Source: Halioxenophilus sp033283405 (GTDB taxonomy: Bacteria; Pseudomonadota; Gammaproteobacteria; Pseudomonadales; Cellvibrionaceae). Taken from it: DNA of 64,000 nt. The notes beneath the pieces were generated by a model. It was not told the origin of the DNA. It worked only from the letters and a program-made list of their open reading frames with translations, and ran no database searches. The translations under genes and the position numbers were made by a program. Location: positions 186,001-250,000 of the forward strand of contig NZ_JAWMQR010000001.1 of NCBI RefSeq assembly GCF_033283405.1, in the 5' to 3' direction. The first letter of the stretch is position 1, and every line of letters begins with the position of its first letter. Below are positions 40,966 to 50,195 of the stretch, piece by piece.

Positions 40966-43650
40966 ATGACTGCCAAGCAGCACTCAAAAATGGATGGTGA
41001 GTTAACTGTGCCGAACGCCGGCGCCGCCAATGAAGATCCACTGCGCGAGAATATTCGCCTGCTCGGCCGCGTATTGGGGCAAACGATCAACAGCGCTCAT
41101 GGCAATGAAGTTCTCGAGCAGGTGGAGTCGATTCGCAAAATCGCCCTTGCTTCCCGTAAAGATCCTTCCGCGTCACGCACGGAGCTCACCAACCTGCTCA
41201 CCGAGCTCTCCGATGAGCAGATGTTGATCGTCGCCCGGGCGTTTAACCAGTTTTTGAACCTGGCCAACATTGCCGAGCAGTATCAGAGCATCGCCCCGGG
41301 CGAGCAGTCGGCGCACAGTGGCGAGCAGGCGCTCAGCACCTTTCTGGCCAAAAGCCAGGTGTCCGTCAGCCCCGCCGATCTGCAAAATGCCCTGCGCAAT
41401 CTCTCCATCGAACTGGTCTTTACCGCCCACCCGACAGAAGTCTCCCGCCGCACCCTCATTCAAAAACATCAGCTGCTGAATGACTGCTTGAGTGAGCTGG
41501 ATAAAACCCACGAGAGCGAAGCCCGCGACGATATTGTCAGCCGCATCGATGAACTGATCACCCAGGCCTGGCACACCGATGAGATTCGTGAACGGCGGCC
41601 GACGCCGGTGGACGAGGCCAAGTGGGGTTTCGCTGTGTTTGAGCAGTCGCTCTGGTACGCCGTGCCCAAGTTTATGCGGCGCCTGCACTCGACGATTACC
41701 ACAGAAACCAAACTGACTATGCCGCTCGACTGGATGCCGCTGTCGTTTGTCTCCTGGATGGGCGGTGATCGCGATGGCAACCCGTTTGTCACCTCACAGG
41801 TCTCCCAAGAGGTGCTGCACTCCAGCCGTTGGATGGCGATGGACCTCTACCTGGTTGATGTCGAGCGCCTCTGTGCCGAGCTCTCACTGGCCCACTGCAG
41901 TGAGGAGCTGCGCGAACGGGTTGGCCCCTGTGCTGAGCCCTACCGGGTGCTGCTACGCCAGTTGCGCGATGATATTCACGAGACCCGGGACTATCTGAGC
42001 GACGTGCTCACCGGGGAGACACCGGCGAAGGCGCGGGATCGGATTACCCACACCCAGCAGCTGCTGGAGCCGCTTGAACTCTGCTACCGTTCACTTAGCG
42101 AGACCGGCCTGGCCAACATCGCCAATGGCCTGTTGCGCGATACTCTCTGGCGGGTCTACGCCTTTGGTGCACCGCTGGTGAAACTCGATATCCGCCAGGA
42201 TAGCGAACGCCACAAAGAGGCACTCTCCGAACTGACCCGCTACCTGGGTATTGGCGACTACGGCCAGTGGTCGGAGAGTGACAAACAGAGTTTTCTGCTC
42301 ACCGAACTCAACTCCCGCAGGCCCCTGATCCCCACCGATTGGCAACCGTCGGAACCGGTGGCTGAGGTGTTGGCCACCTGCCGCTTGATCGCCGCCACCG
42401 ACCCGGAAGCGCTTGGTATCTACATTATCTCCATGGCCCAGTACGCCTCGGATGTATTGGCCGTGATGCTGTTGTTGCGCGAGTGTGGTTGCCACTATCG
42501 GATGCCGGTGGCACCACTGTTTGAAACCCTGGACGACCTCAATCGCGCCGAGTCGGTCATCACCGAGCTGCTTAAGAACGACTGGTACCGCGGCTATCTG
42601 CAGGGGCGGCAGTACATCATGATCGGCTACTCCGACTCCGCCAAGGATGCCGGCTTCTTTGCCGCCGGTTGGGCCCAATACCGGGCACAGGAGGCGCTGG
42701 TATCGATCGCCGAGCAGCACGGCTTGCAATTGGTACTGTTCCATGGCCGCGGCGGTACCGTCGGTCGCGGTGGTGCGCCGGCGCACAGTGCGCTGCTGTC
42801 GCAACCGCCCGGCAGTCTGGCTGGTGGCCTGCGCGTCACCGAGCAGGGGGAGATGATCCGCTTTAAGTACGGTTTAACCGATCTGGCGGTGCAGTCGATT
42901 GCCCGCTTTGCCGCCGCCATATTGGAGGGCAATCTGCAGCCCCCGCCCAAGCCGAAAAAGAGCTGGCGCCAGGTGATGGATGATCTCAGCACCAGCTCCT
43001 GTGCGGTTTATCGTGGCATCGTGCGCGAAGATCCGAGCTTCGTTCCCTATTTTCGGGCGGCCACCCCGGAGCAGGAGCTGGGCAAGCTGCCCCTGGGCTC
43101 CCGGCCCACCAAACGCAAACCGGGGGGAGGGGTGGAGACCCTGCGCGCCATTCCCTGGATCTTCGCCTGGTCGCAAAGCCGTATGATGCTGCCGGCCTGG
43201 CTGGGTACCGGAGAAGCCCTGGCCCAGGCCAGAGCCACCAGCCACGAGGTGCTGCTCGAGATGTTCGAGCAGTGGCCCTTTTTCCGTACCCGCCTCTCCA
43301 TGCTGGAGATGGTCTTCTCCAAGACCGACCCTTGGTTATCGAGTATCTACGACGAAAAACTGGTACCGGCCGAGCTGCGCCACTGGGGCGATGATCTGCG
43401 CGAGCGGCTCGATAACTCCATCAAGCAGCTGGTCGACCTGGTGCCATCGCACAAGCTGATGGAGAGCGACCCGCAACTGCAGGCCTCCATCAAAATCCGC
43501 AGCCCCTATATCGATCCGCTCAATATTCTGCAGGTGGAGTTGCTGCGCCGCTCCCGCGAGTGTGGTGAGGTGTGTGGTGGTACGGTGCTGGAGAAAGCGT
43601 TGATGGTTACCATCGCCGGTGTTGCGGCAGGGCTGCGTAACACCGGTTAA
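40966..43650 (+). CDS. ppc: Phosphoenolpyruvate carboxylase
   Basis: A protein of about 894 residues that adds bicarbonate to PEP, giving oxaloacetate to refill the citric acid cycle. It has all signatures: VFTAHPTEVSRR (catalytic His), SWMGGDRDGNPFVT, MIGYSDSAKDAGF, LFHGRGGTVGRGG with LRVTEQGEMIRFKYG, the IFAWSQSR stretch, and the conserved C-terminal GLRNTG. ATG 40966 is preceded by GGGGGGA, which decides against TTG 40948. It matters here because catabolism of C2-C4 compounds often needs this refilling step. Confidence 0.97.
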   Translation: MTAKQHSKMDGELTVPNAGAANEDPLRENIRLLGRVLGQTINSAHGNEVLEQVESIRKIALASRKDPSASRTELTNLLTELSDEQMLIVARAFNQFLNLANIAEQYQSIAPGEQSAHSGEQALSTFLAKSQVSVSPADLQNALRNLSIELVFTAHPTEVSRRTLIQKHQLLNDCLSELDKTHESEARDDIVSRIDELITQAWHTDEIRERRPTPVDEAKWGFAVFEQSLWYAVPKFMRRLHSTITTETKLTMPLDWMPLSFVSWMGGDRDGNPFVTSQVSQEVLHSSRWMAMDLYLVDVERLCAELSLAHCSEELRERVGPCAEPYRVLLRQLRDDIHETRDYLSDVLTGETPAKARDRITHTQQLLEPLELCYRSLSETGLANIANGLLRDTLWRVYAFGAPLVKLDIRQDSERHKEALSELTRYLGIGDYGQWSESDKQSFLLTELNSRRPLIPTDWQPSEPVAEVLATCRLIAATDPEALGIYIISMAQYASDVLAVMLLLRECGCHYRMPVAPLFETLDDLNRAESVITELLKNDWYRGYLQGRQYIMIGYSDSAKDAGFFAAGWAQYRAQEALVSIAEQHGLQLVLFHGRGGTVGRGGAPAHSALLSQPPGSLAGGLRVTEQGEMIRFKYGLTDLAVQSIARFAAAILEGNLQPPPKPKKSWRQVMDDLSTSSCAVYRGIVREDPSFVPYFRAATPEQELGKLPLGSRPTKRKPGGGVETLRAIPWIFAWSQSRMMLPAWLGTGEALAQARATSHEVLLEMFEQWPFFRTRLSMLEMVFSKTDPWLSSIYDEKLVPAELRHWGDDLRERLDNSIKQLVDLVPSHKLMESDPQLQASIKIRSPYIDPLNILQVELLRRSRECGEVCGGTVLEKALMVTIAGVAAGLRNTG

Positions 43651-43671
43651 TGGCTGATTGCTGGAGTGAAG

Positions 43672-43699
43672 CCCGTCCAGGGGGTGGCCCCTGGACGGG
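43672..43699. terminator. Strong bidirectional hairpin between ppc and SDR genes
   Basis: CCCGTCCAGGGG-GTGG-CCCCTGGACGGG is a perfect 12-base stem with a 4-base loop, between the convergent stops at 43650 and 43753. No U-tract follows, so it may block polymerase by stem strength or act with Rho. Confidence 0.65.
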
Positions 43700-43752
43700 T
43701 GGACGACCGTGGCTGATAAAGCCGTGCAGAAGAGCTGTGCTAAAAAAGGCGC

Positions 43753-44463
43753 TTAGAGATCGCCCAGGATGGGCCGCATCAGCAGGTCTTCCACCACCGT
43801 GCGCTCACTCAGGTTGAAGGTGCAGAGCATCATTTGCGCTACATCTTCCGGTGGCATAAAGCGCTCTTCGGGTAGGTCTGTGCCGGCCCAGCTGTTGGTG
43901 AGGGTGGCACCGGGCAGTACCGAAGTGACCCGGATGTTAAACGGCTTCATCTCCTCTCTTAACACCTTGGAGAAACCATACAGGGCGTACTTGCTGATGC
44001 AGTAAGAGCCACCATTGGTGTAGGCGGTAATGGAGGCGGTGCTGCAGACATTGAAAATATGGCCGTAGCCCTGTTTTTTCATCTCCGGAATCAGCTCCCG
44101 GGCCATGTGGTAGGCCGACTCCACATTGGTTGCCAACTGCAGCTCCAGCGCGCCATCGGTTTCGGTGTGTACCTCCCCCGGCAGAAAGACCCCAGAGTTG
44201 TTGACCAGTACGGCAATGGGCTGTTGGTGGAGCAGGGCAAAATCGGCGAACGCCAGTGCCTCCTCCTTTTTACTCAAATCGGCCTGAAAGATGTGGGTGA
44301 CCACATCGAAACGGCTCTCCAGTTCAACCTTTAGTGCTTCCAGGTCTTCCTGACTGCGCGAGCAGGTGACCAGATCGAAACCCTGCCCGGCGAAGGCTTC
44401 CAGTACGGCTTTCCCAATACCTTTGGTTCCACCACTGACGACAACAAGTGATCGGCTACTCAT
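43753..44463 (-). CDS. Short-chain dehydrogenase/reductase
   Basis: A 236-residue SDR. GGTKGIG at 11-17 binds the cofactor, VNNSGVF is the NNAG-like motif and SYCISKYALYGF contains the catalytic Tyr and Lys. It is 8 bases after the enoyl-CoA hydratase gene, so both are probably in one unit and handle an acyl-type or ketone intermediate. Substrate unknown. Confidence 0.88.
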   Translation of the reverse strand: MSSRSLVVVSGGTKGIGKAVLEAFAGQGFDLVTCSRSQEDLEALKVELESRFDVVTHIFQADLSKKEEALAFADFALLHQQPIAVLVNNSGVFLPGEVHTETDGALELQLATNVESAYHMARELIPEMKKQGYGHIFNVCSTASITAYTNGGSYCISKYALYGFSKVLREEMKPFNIRVTSVLPGATLTNSWAGTDLPEERFMPPEDVAQMMLCTFNLSERTVVEDLLMRPILGDL

Positions 44464-44471
44464 AGGGGTAA

Positions 44472-45266
44472 TTACTTTCCGGTGAATTCAGGTTTACGTT
44501 TGCCGAAAAAGGCCTCCAGGGCCTCCAGGAAATCGGCACTGCCGGCGTTCTTGGCAAACTTCTCTTCTTCCAGATCAAGCTGCTGATCCAGAGTGTGCTC
44601 AAAACTTCCGCGTACCAGGGCCTTCAAGCTCTGTACCGCCAGCGGTGCCTTTTTGCTGATCTTGGCGGCCAGCTTGTCGGCGGCCTCGCTCAGCTGCTCG
44701 AGAGGGACTACCTGGTTGACCAGGCTGAGTTCCAGCGCTTGAGTTGCGTCGATGTTATCGGACAGCAGCATAATCTCCATGGCTTTGCGCATGCCCACCA
44801 GGCGTGGCAGTACCCAGGAGCCGGAGCAGTCCGGGTTGTTGGCCACATTGATGTAAGCGGAATTGAACACGGCATTGTCGGCGGCAATGACGAAGTCGGC
44901 GAATAGGGCGATACTCATACCCGCACCGGCCAGTGGCCCTTGTACGGCGGAGATAATGGGCTGGGGCAGGGCGGCCAACAGCTTTAGCCCCTGGTGCATG
45001 GGGCTGATCACCGCGTGCGCGGCATCAGGGGCGGCGGGGCCCGCCTCGCGAAAGAAGGCGAGATCGCCGCCGGCCATAAACGAACGGCCCTCACCGGTCA
45101 GAATAATTACGCGTACATCCTCAGCCTGGCTGATTTCGGTAGCCGCCTTTAACAGACCCTGTGAGGTGCCCACGTCCACGGCATTAAGGCACTCGGGGCG
45201 GTTGAACCGAATTCTGGCGATGTGGCCGTCGATGGTTAATAGCACGGGGTTTTCATTATTCGACAT
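44472..45266 (-). CDS. Enoyl-CoA hydratase/isomerase, PaaG-like
   Basis: A protein of about 264 residues of the crotonase fold. GRSFMAGGDLAFF and AGAGMSIALFADFVIA form the oxyanion hole. The segment NNPDCSGSWVLPRLVG replaces the typical catalytic Glu of hydratases with a PaaG-like pattern, so isomerase activity is at least as likely as hydration. ATG 45266 is preferred; the longer frame to 45410 adds an unsupported 48 residues. It is the first gene of the unit with the SDR. Confidence 0.85.
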   Translation of the reverse strand: MSNNENPVLLTIDGHIARIRFNRPECLNAVDVGTSQGLLKAATEISQAEDVRVIILTGEGRSFMAGGDLAFFREAGPAAPDAAHAVISPMHQGLKLLAALPQPIISAVQGPLAGAGMSIALFADFVIAADNAVFNSAYINVANNPDCSGSWVLPRLVGMRKAMEIMLLSDNIDATQALELSLVNQVVPLEQLSEAADKLAAKISKKAPLAVQSLKALVRGSFEHTLDQQLDLEEEKFAKNAGSADFLEALEAFFGKRKPEFTGK

Positions 45267-45931
45267 AGCGGTTCCTTGGTCGTCATTGCCGGGGCTGCCC
45301 ACCCGGATGGCTGGAGTTGGCCATAAAGTGGATATTGAGTAAAGGTCGCATAATAACACCATTGTTGAATAGCAAGAAAAACCTCGGTGGTGGCGGGCGG
45401 CCAGGGGCAATGATGGGTGCCGGGGTAGTACACCCCTCTGTCAGCCCATTTGCTGTGGCGAGCCACGGATTATCGATTGGTGAAGAGCGCAAAGGCGTTA
45501 CCGGTAGGGTATAGATTGCCGAGCAGGGGAATTGTTGCCGAGGCAGCCGCCGACAGTGTCGCTGTAGACGATTGTCAATAGCTCTGAAAGCTGGGAATTG
45601 GCAGTCGACCGGTGATGGCGGTGTGCCTGGTCGACCTCGGTTTATACTCTCCATCTGGCAGGCTCCAGCTGCCTATCAATCATCCCGAGGGCACAGGCAT
45701 CCCGAGGGCACAGGTTTTGTTTACTCATATTTCTCAATATCACACAGTTTCGCGAAGTCTCTGCTTCTGTCGGAGCGACTGGTTGAATTATGGTGTGTGT
45801 TTATCAGGCTTTAGTGGTGGCGTTGTTCCGCTTCTTTGTTTGCGGCTAAACGCAGTACAAGTTAATAGTCGACTCTTTTAAACTGCTGGCCAATTGAAAA
45901 TTGTGTAGCTGATGGAAGAGGGCGATTGTAC
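45267..45931. other. Long intergenic region with a 17-base tandem duplication
   Basis: 665 bases with no supported gene. Several short frames overlap each other in different frames. A perfect tandem copy CATCCCGAGGGCACAGG occupies 45681-45697 and 45698-45714. It has no flanking inverted repeats. Confidence 0.5.
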
Positions 45932-46120
45932 GTGCTGAGTAAGCCGTTATTTATTTACAGTTTAATGGCAGTGGCTGCGGCTTTGGCCGCATTTTTCGGG
46001 TTACTGCCTCGGGCAAGCCTACTGTTATTGTTAATTTTTGTTCTTTTTTGGCCGCTTTTCTTTACTGCGCAAGTAAAGAGCGATGGTTACTATCCGCCGC
46101 TTTATGGCTATTGGTGGTGA
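45932..46120 (+). pseudogene. 5' part of CPBP protease gene, other frame
   Basis: From GTG 45932 (GAGGG upstream) a frame encodes three hydrophobic stretches (LFIYSLMAVAAALAAFFGLL, LLLLLIFVLFWPLFF) and then runs off its natural path. At the run of six T (46044-46049) it can join the -1 frame that encodes the rest of the CPBP protein. It is either a frame-shifted gene, a sequencing error, or a real slippage site. Confidence 0.5.
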
Positions 46121-46734
46121 TCACGGGTTTAGCCTTGGCCAGTTATCGGCCAGCGGGCTTTAGCTACCCCGCCATTATTCCCACGCAACCGTTGGTAGAG
46201 GGCGGAGCCACCTTCATCCTAACGCTAAATCTTTCCAAATTAATGGCCGGCTGGTTGGTGTTATTGACGTTTTTGGATAGAGGTAGCCCACTGCTTAAAA
46301 AGCGTGACTGGCGGTTGTTTTTACCACTTGGTGTCGGCGCGATTGTGCTGGTGTTGGCCGCTGGTTGTTTTCTACTCGATTTGCGTTGGCAGTTAAAAAG
46401 TATTGATCACATCTGGCGATTTGCATTGGTTAATTTAGTCAGCACCTGTGTCGCGGAAGAGGCCTTTATGCGCTTACTGGTACAGGCGCAATTGGCGGTA
46501 TGGTGCCAATCACTCACCCGGTTTTGGAGCTGGTTGCTACCGTTGATAGGCAGTACATCGCTGTTTGTGTTGGCTCATTCGGGGTTGGCTTGGCAAGCCA
46601 TGGTTGTCTATTTTTTGGCCGGCCTCTGTTACGGTTTGATCTATACCCTTACCGGCCGTGTAGGTTACGCCATACTGCTCCACTTCGGCGTTAATATTTT
46701 ACATTTCAGTTTGTTAACCTACCCAATTGCTTGA
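46048..46734 (+). CDS. CPBP-family intramembrane metalloprotease, main part
   Basis: A 228-residue frame (TTG 46048) encoding the catalytic part of a CPBP (CAAX protease/bacteriocin-processing) membrane protein. The motifs are CVAEEAFMR (EExxxR), FVLAHSG (FxxxH) and LLHFGVN (HxxxN), with about six membrane segments. The conserved length of the family is 230-300 residues, so adding the upstream frame gives a full size of about 267. The role is unknown: processing of a peptide or prenylated protein. Confidence 0.78.
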   Translation: MAAFLYCASKERWLLSAALWLLVVITGLALASYRPAGFSYPAIIPTQPLVEGGATFILTLNLSKLMAGWLVLLTFLDRGSPLLKKRDWRLFLPLGVGAIVLVLAAGCFLLDLRWQLKSIDHIWRFALVNLVSTCVAEEAFMRLLVQAQLAVWCQSLTRFWSWLLPLIGSTSLFVLAHSGLAWQAMVVYFLAGLCYGLIYTLTGRVGYAILLHFGVNILHFSLLTYPIA

Positions 46735-47031
46735 ACTGTTTTGTTATTTAGCGGGTATGGTTTAAAACGCTTCAGTTTTTTCTTTAGTGAAATGTAAATT
46801 AAAAAAGTGAGATCTGCCGCACATAACTTTTTAGTTATTCTTTTCCGAAATTTCGTTAAGTTGGCGTTCAGCTCAAATGTTGTCTCCTAGAGCCATAAAT
46901 TGGCCGAGGAACTTCCATGACTTATGAAATCCAATGACTACAATTACCTGAGTGCTTAATTTACGCTTGGCCTTAATTAGAACTAGCTTAACCACTAATA
47001 ACACTCATTTTCCACGCAAGGTGTAACGAAC
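46735..47031. other. Intergenic region before OmpA lipoprotein
   Basis: 297 bases, AT-rich, without a gene. A GAAATTTCG-like palindrome is at about 46848-46856. Promoter elements were not clear enough to call. Confidence 0.4.
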
Positions 47032-47763
47032 ATGAACAAAGTGAATTCCAAAACGGATATACAAAAGCGATCAGCTGCGGGCCGTCGTATTGGCCTCGGT
47101 GTGAAACTGGTCGGCGCAGTTGTACTAACCGGTTTGTTGGCAAACTGTACCACTTACGACGCCTACACCGGCGAGCAGAAAACCTCCAAAACTGCGGTAG
47201 GTGCGAGTGTTGGTGCCGGCTTGGGTGCGGTTGTCGCCTACCTGGATAACCGTGATGAAGATGCCAAAACCCGTAACCAGCGCATTTTGGCTTCCGCAGC
47301 GGGTGGTGCCGCCATTGGTGGTGGTATTGGTTACTATATGGATGCTCAGGAAGCCAAACTGCGTCAGCAGTTGCGTGGTACCGGCGTGAGTGTTGAGCGC
47401 TCTGGTGACAACATCAACCTGATTATGCCAGGCAACATCACCTTCTCTTCCGCTAAGGCTGATCTGGATCCCAACTTCCTGCCGGTACTTGATTCCGTGG
47501 TGCTGGTGTTGAAAGAGTACAACAAGACCCTGGTGGTAGTGGCCGGCCATACCGATAGTGATGGTTCCGAGTCTTACAACCAAAACCTCTCTGAGTTGCG
47601 TGCCCATGCGGTTTCCAACTACCTGGCGCGCGGTGGCATCGCTGCCGTTCGTCTGGAGCCGGTTGGTTTCGGTGAGAGTGCGCCTGTCGCCTCTAACGCT
47701 ACCCCAGAAGGCAAACAGCTGAATCGCCGTGTTGAGATCTCTCTGCTGCCTGCCACCAGCTAA
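47032..47763 (+). CDS. OmpA-family outer-membrane lipoprotein (YiaD-like)
   Basis: A 243-residue lipoprotein. The lipobox LLANC follows a hydrophobic stretch (about 25-37). A glycine-zipper region with repeated GxxxG (VGASVGAGLGAVVAY, AAGGAAIGGGIGYYMD) comes next, then an OmpA C-terminal domain: NITFSSAKADLDP, VVAGHTDSDGSESYN and LSELRAHAVSNYL bind diaminopimelate in peptidoglycan. It tethers the outer membrane to the wall, similar to YiaD. It is monocistronic and followed by a strong terminator. Confidence 0.92.
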   Translation: MNKVNSKTDIQKRSAAGRRIGLGVKLVGAVVLTGLLANCTTYDAYTGEQKTSKTAVGASVGAGLGAVVAYLDNRDEDAKTRNQRILASAAGGAAIGGGIGYYMDAQEAKLRQQLRGTGVSVERSGDNINLIMPGNITFSSAKADLDPNFLPVLDSVVLVLKEYNKTLVVVAGHTDSDGSESYNQNLSELRAHAVSNYLARGGIAAVRLEPVGFGESAPVASNATPEGKQLNRRVEISLLPATS

Positions 47764-47803
47764 GGTTGCGGCAACACATTAAGTGTTGATCAACACGCAA
47801 TCG

Positions 47804-47835
47804 AAAGCCCGCTGCTAACCACAGCGGGCTTTTTT
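47804..47835 (+). terminator. Intrinsic terminator after OmpA lipoprotein
   Basis: AAAGCCCGCTG (47804-47814) pairs with CAGCGGGCTTT (47822-47832) around a 7-base loop, followed by a T-run. The best terminator in the window. Confidence 0.92.
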
Positions 47836-47940
47836 GTGGCCGAGCAATAACCCCAATAACTGATTGCTGATATTACTATGCCGGGTTAGTGAGAAGAGAG
47901 TTGACCAAAACCCGAGTGATGGTTACTGTGCAGCCCTGCT

Positions 47941-48136
47941 AAAGGTGCCTGCAGCGGTTGTCTCATAATGAGCTTTTATGAGTACAGCAGTGGTGCAGGG
48001 TAAACGGGAAGTCTGGTATAGCTTTTAATCCAGCGCTGCCCCCGCAACGGTTACCGGAGTGGCTCACTCGCATTCTGGTTTAGCCCGATACCGGCCTTTC
48101 GCGCATTAACACGATGTAGCGGAGGGCTTCGTCGAT
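47941..48136 (+). promoter_or_regulatory. Cobalamin riboswitch
   Basis: The conserved parts appear in order: AAAGGTGCC (47941-47949), GGGAAGTCTGGT (48006-48017), the B12-box region GCTGCCCCCGCAACGG (48035-48050), AGCCCGATACCGGCC (48082-48096) and GCGGAGGGC (48119-48127). It binds adenosylcobalamin and represses the downstream BtuB gene. The ends are approximate. Confidence 0.93.
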
Positions 48137-48173
48137 ACGCATCGGTTTAAGAGCCTTTGCGAATCTTTCCCTC

Positions 48174-48201
48174 CCTCAATCATTCATTGATCAGATTGAG
48201 G
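48174..48201 (+). promoter_or_regulatory. Ribosome-site-sequestering hairpin (riboswitch expression platform)
   Basis: CCTCAATC (48174-48181) pairs with GATTGAGG (48194-48201) around a 12-base loop. The 3' arm contains the GAGG ribosome site of btuB (ATG 48209), so folding hides it. This indicates translational rather than transcriptional control by the riboswitch. Confidence 0.7.
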
Positions 48202-48208
48202 ATATTCA

Positions 48209-50104
48209 ATGTTCCAGTTCTGCCAACGCACACCTTGGGTGTGTAGCTTTGCTTTAACCACGTTTGCGGCGCCGCTTTGGGCGCAGAATTCCGATACCGC
48301 TCTCCCGCAGCCCGCTCTGGAAGAGGTGGTGGTTATTGCCAACCGTATTCCCACAACCCTGCAAACTGTAGGCACGGCGGTTTCACTAATCGACCAGCAA
48401 ACTCTGCGGGATCAGGGTTTCGACAGCGTTGCCGATCAACTCGCCACCCAGGTGGGCTTGTCGGTGAGTCACAGTGGTGGTTTGGGTAGTGCCACCAGCG
48501 TTCGGATTCGCGGCGAAGAGGCCTATCGAACCCAGTTGCGAATTGACGGCCTTAAAATTGTTGATCCAAGTGCGCCCCAGGCGATGCCCATTTTTGATGG
48601 TGTATTACTCAATAACGCCCAAGGTGTGGAGATTCTGCGTGGCCCTCAGGGCATGGTTTATGGCGCGGATGCTGGTGGTGTGGTGAGTGTAGAGAGCCGC
48701 TCCTATAGCCGGGGGACAGCCGCATCGCTGGATGTTAAAGCCGGTGACGATGGTCTGCAGCGTTGGCAGGGGGGCGTGGGTACTGGCGGCAACCTGGGGC
48801 AAATTGGCCTAGCGTTCACGCAGATAGAGACCGATGGCTTTAACAGCCAGGAGTCCGATAACAGTGACGAGCGCGACGGTTACAATAATCAAACCCTACA
48901 CCTGAAGGGCGAGCTTAATGTCGCTGAGCGCTGGCAGTTGGGGTTAGTGGCCCGGGAGCAGCAGGGCGAGGTGGAGTACGACAGCTGTTACGATTTCAAC
49001 TTTGCGGTAAGCAACGACTGCCGCTCCGAAGCCGATATCTCGGCGCAACTCGTCTCGCTGACCTATAACGGCGAACGGTTACCGCAGCAGTTATTGATCA
49101 GCCGCACCGAGTCGACGCGGGATGATTACACCGCTGGTTCATTCAGTTTCGGTACTGAGGGCAAAATAGAGCGGGCGGAGTATCTGGGACAGTGGTTGCT
49201 TGCCAGTAACAACAGCCTTATTTACGGTGTCGATTTCGAGCGCGAGTCGATCCCGGGCGTGGAACGTGATCAAACCGGTTACCATCTGGCCTATGCCGGC
49301 GCGTTGGCAGAGCGTTTTTATTATCACGCGGGTGTTCGATACGACGATAACGAGGAGTTTGGTTCGTTTTCCAACGGCCGGCTATCGGCCAGTTGGCTGC
49401 TGCTGAGCAGCGCTTCCGGCACTCTGCAGTTGCGTGCTTCCTACGGTACTGGCTTCCGCGCGCCGAGCTTGTCTGAGCAGTTCTATAACAGCAACTACGC
49501 CGAGGGCGAAGCGCTGGGATTGGTTCTGCAAGAGGAGAACAGCAGCGGTTACGATACCGCCCTGGCCTGGTATGGCAGCAATGGCTTAAAGGCGAGTGTC
49601 GGACTCTTTCAGCAGAGCATTGAGGATGAGATTCAATTTGTCTATTTTGCCGATCTCGGTGATCCGGCCCAGGGTTTAACCTCGGGTTACATTCAAGGAA
49701 GTGGAAAAGCGAAATCCCGTGGCGCGGAGTTGGAACTCAGCTACCCGTTACTGCCGAGCCTATCGCTACAGGCCAACTACACCTACAACGATACCGAAAC
49801 CAGCGCTGGCGAGCAGCGTGCCCGTCGGCCGGAGCAGCTAGCCAATATCGGCCTGGCGGCCTCGCCCATCGAGCGCGTTCGACTCTTTGCCAATTGGCGT
49901 ATTGTGCGCGACAGTGTGGAATTTAACGGTGAGCCCTTACCGGATTACGAGGTGGTTGACTTGTCGCTCTCCTATTCCGCGAGCCAGGCAATTCAAATTT
50001 ATCTCAATGTTGAAAACGCACTGGATGAGGATTACCAGGAGATTGCCGGCTACAACACCGGTGGCCGCAAGGCCTACCTGGGCGCCCGTTGGTCCTTTAA
50101 CTAA
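48209..50104 (+). CDS. btuB: BtuB-like vitamin B12 TonB-dependent receptor
   Basis: A 631-residue outer-membrane receptor with a signal peptide (1-25), a TonB box EEVVVIANR, a plug with RIRGEEAYRTQLRIDG and EILRGPQGMVYG motifs, and a barrel that ends in GARWSFN. The riboswitch in front and the B12 transport and adenosylation genes behind show that it imports cobalamin. The overall plug motifs match BtuB-type receptors. Confidence 0.92.
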   Translation: MFQFCQRTPWVCSFALTTFAAPLWAQNSDTALPQPALEEVVVIANRIPTTLQTVGTAVSLIDQQTLRDQGFDSVADQLATQVGLSVSHSGGLGSATSVRIRGEEAYRTQLRIDGLKIVDPSAPQAMPIFDGVLLNNAQGVEILRGPQGMVYGADAGGVVSVESRSYSRGTAASLDVKAGDDGLQRWQGGVGTGGNLGQIGLAFTQIETDGFNSQESDNSDERDGYNNQTLHLKGELNVAERWQLGLVAREQQGEVEYDSCYDFNFAVSNDCRSEADISAQLVSLTYNGERLPQQLLISRTESTRDDYTAGSFSFGTEGKIERAEYLGQWLLASNNSLIYGVDFERESIPGVERDQTGYHLAYAGALAERFYYHAGVRYDDNEEFGSFSNGRLSASWLLLSSASGTLQLRASYGTGFRAPSLSEQFYNSNYAEGEALGLVLQEENSSGYDTALAWYGSNGLKASVGLFQQSIEDEIQFVYFADLGDPAQGLTSGYIQGSGKAKSRGAELELSYPLLPSLSLQANYTYNDTETSAGEQRARRPEQLANIGLAASPIERVRLFANWRIVRDSVEFNGEPLPDYEVVDLSLSYSASQAIQIYLNVENALDEDYQEIAGYNTGGRKAYLGARWSFN

Positions 50105-50144
50105 CCGTGAAACTTAAATCCAGAGGCTCCACAGCTGACCACCG

Positions 50145-50165
50145 CCCCGGTGATTTCTACCGGGG
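50145..50165 (+). other. Intercistronic hairpin between btuB and cobO
   Basis: CCCCGGT-GATTTCT-ACCGGGG is a perfect 7-base stem 30 bases before the cobO start. No U-tract, so it may tune downstream expression or stability. Confidence 0.5.
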
Positions 50166-50195
50166 TGTTGTCGGTTGCGTAATAGGTGTTTCGCC

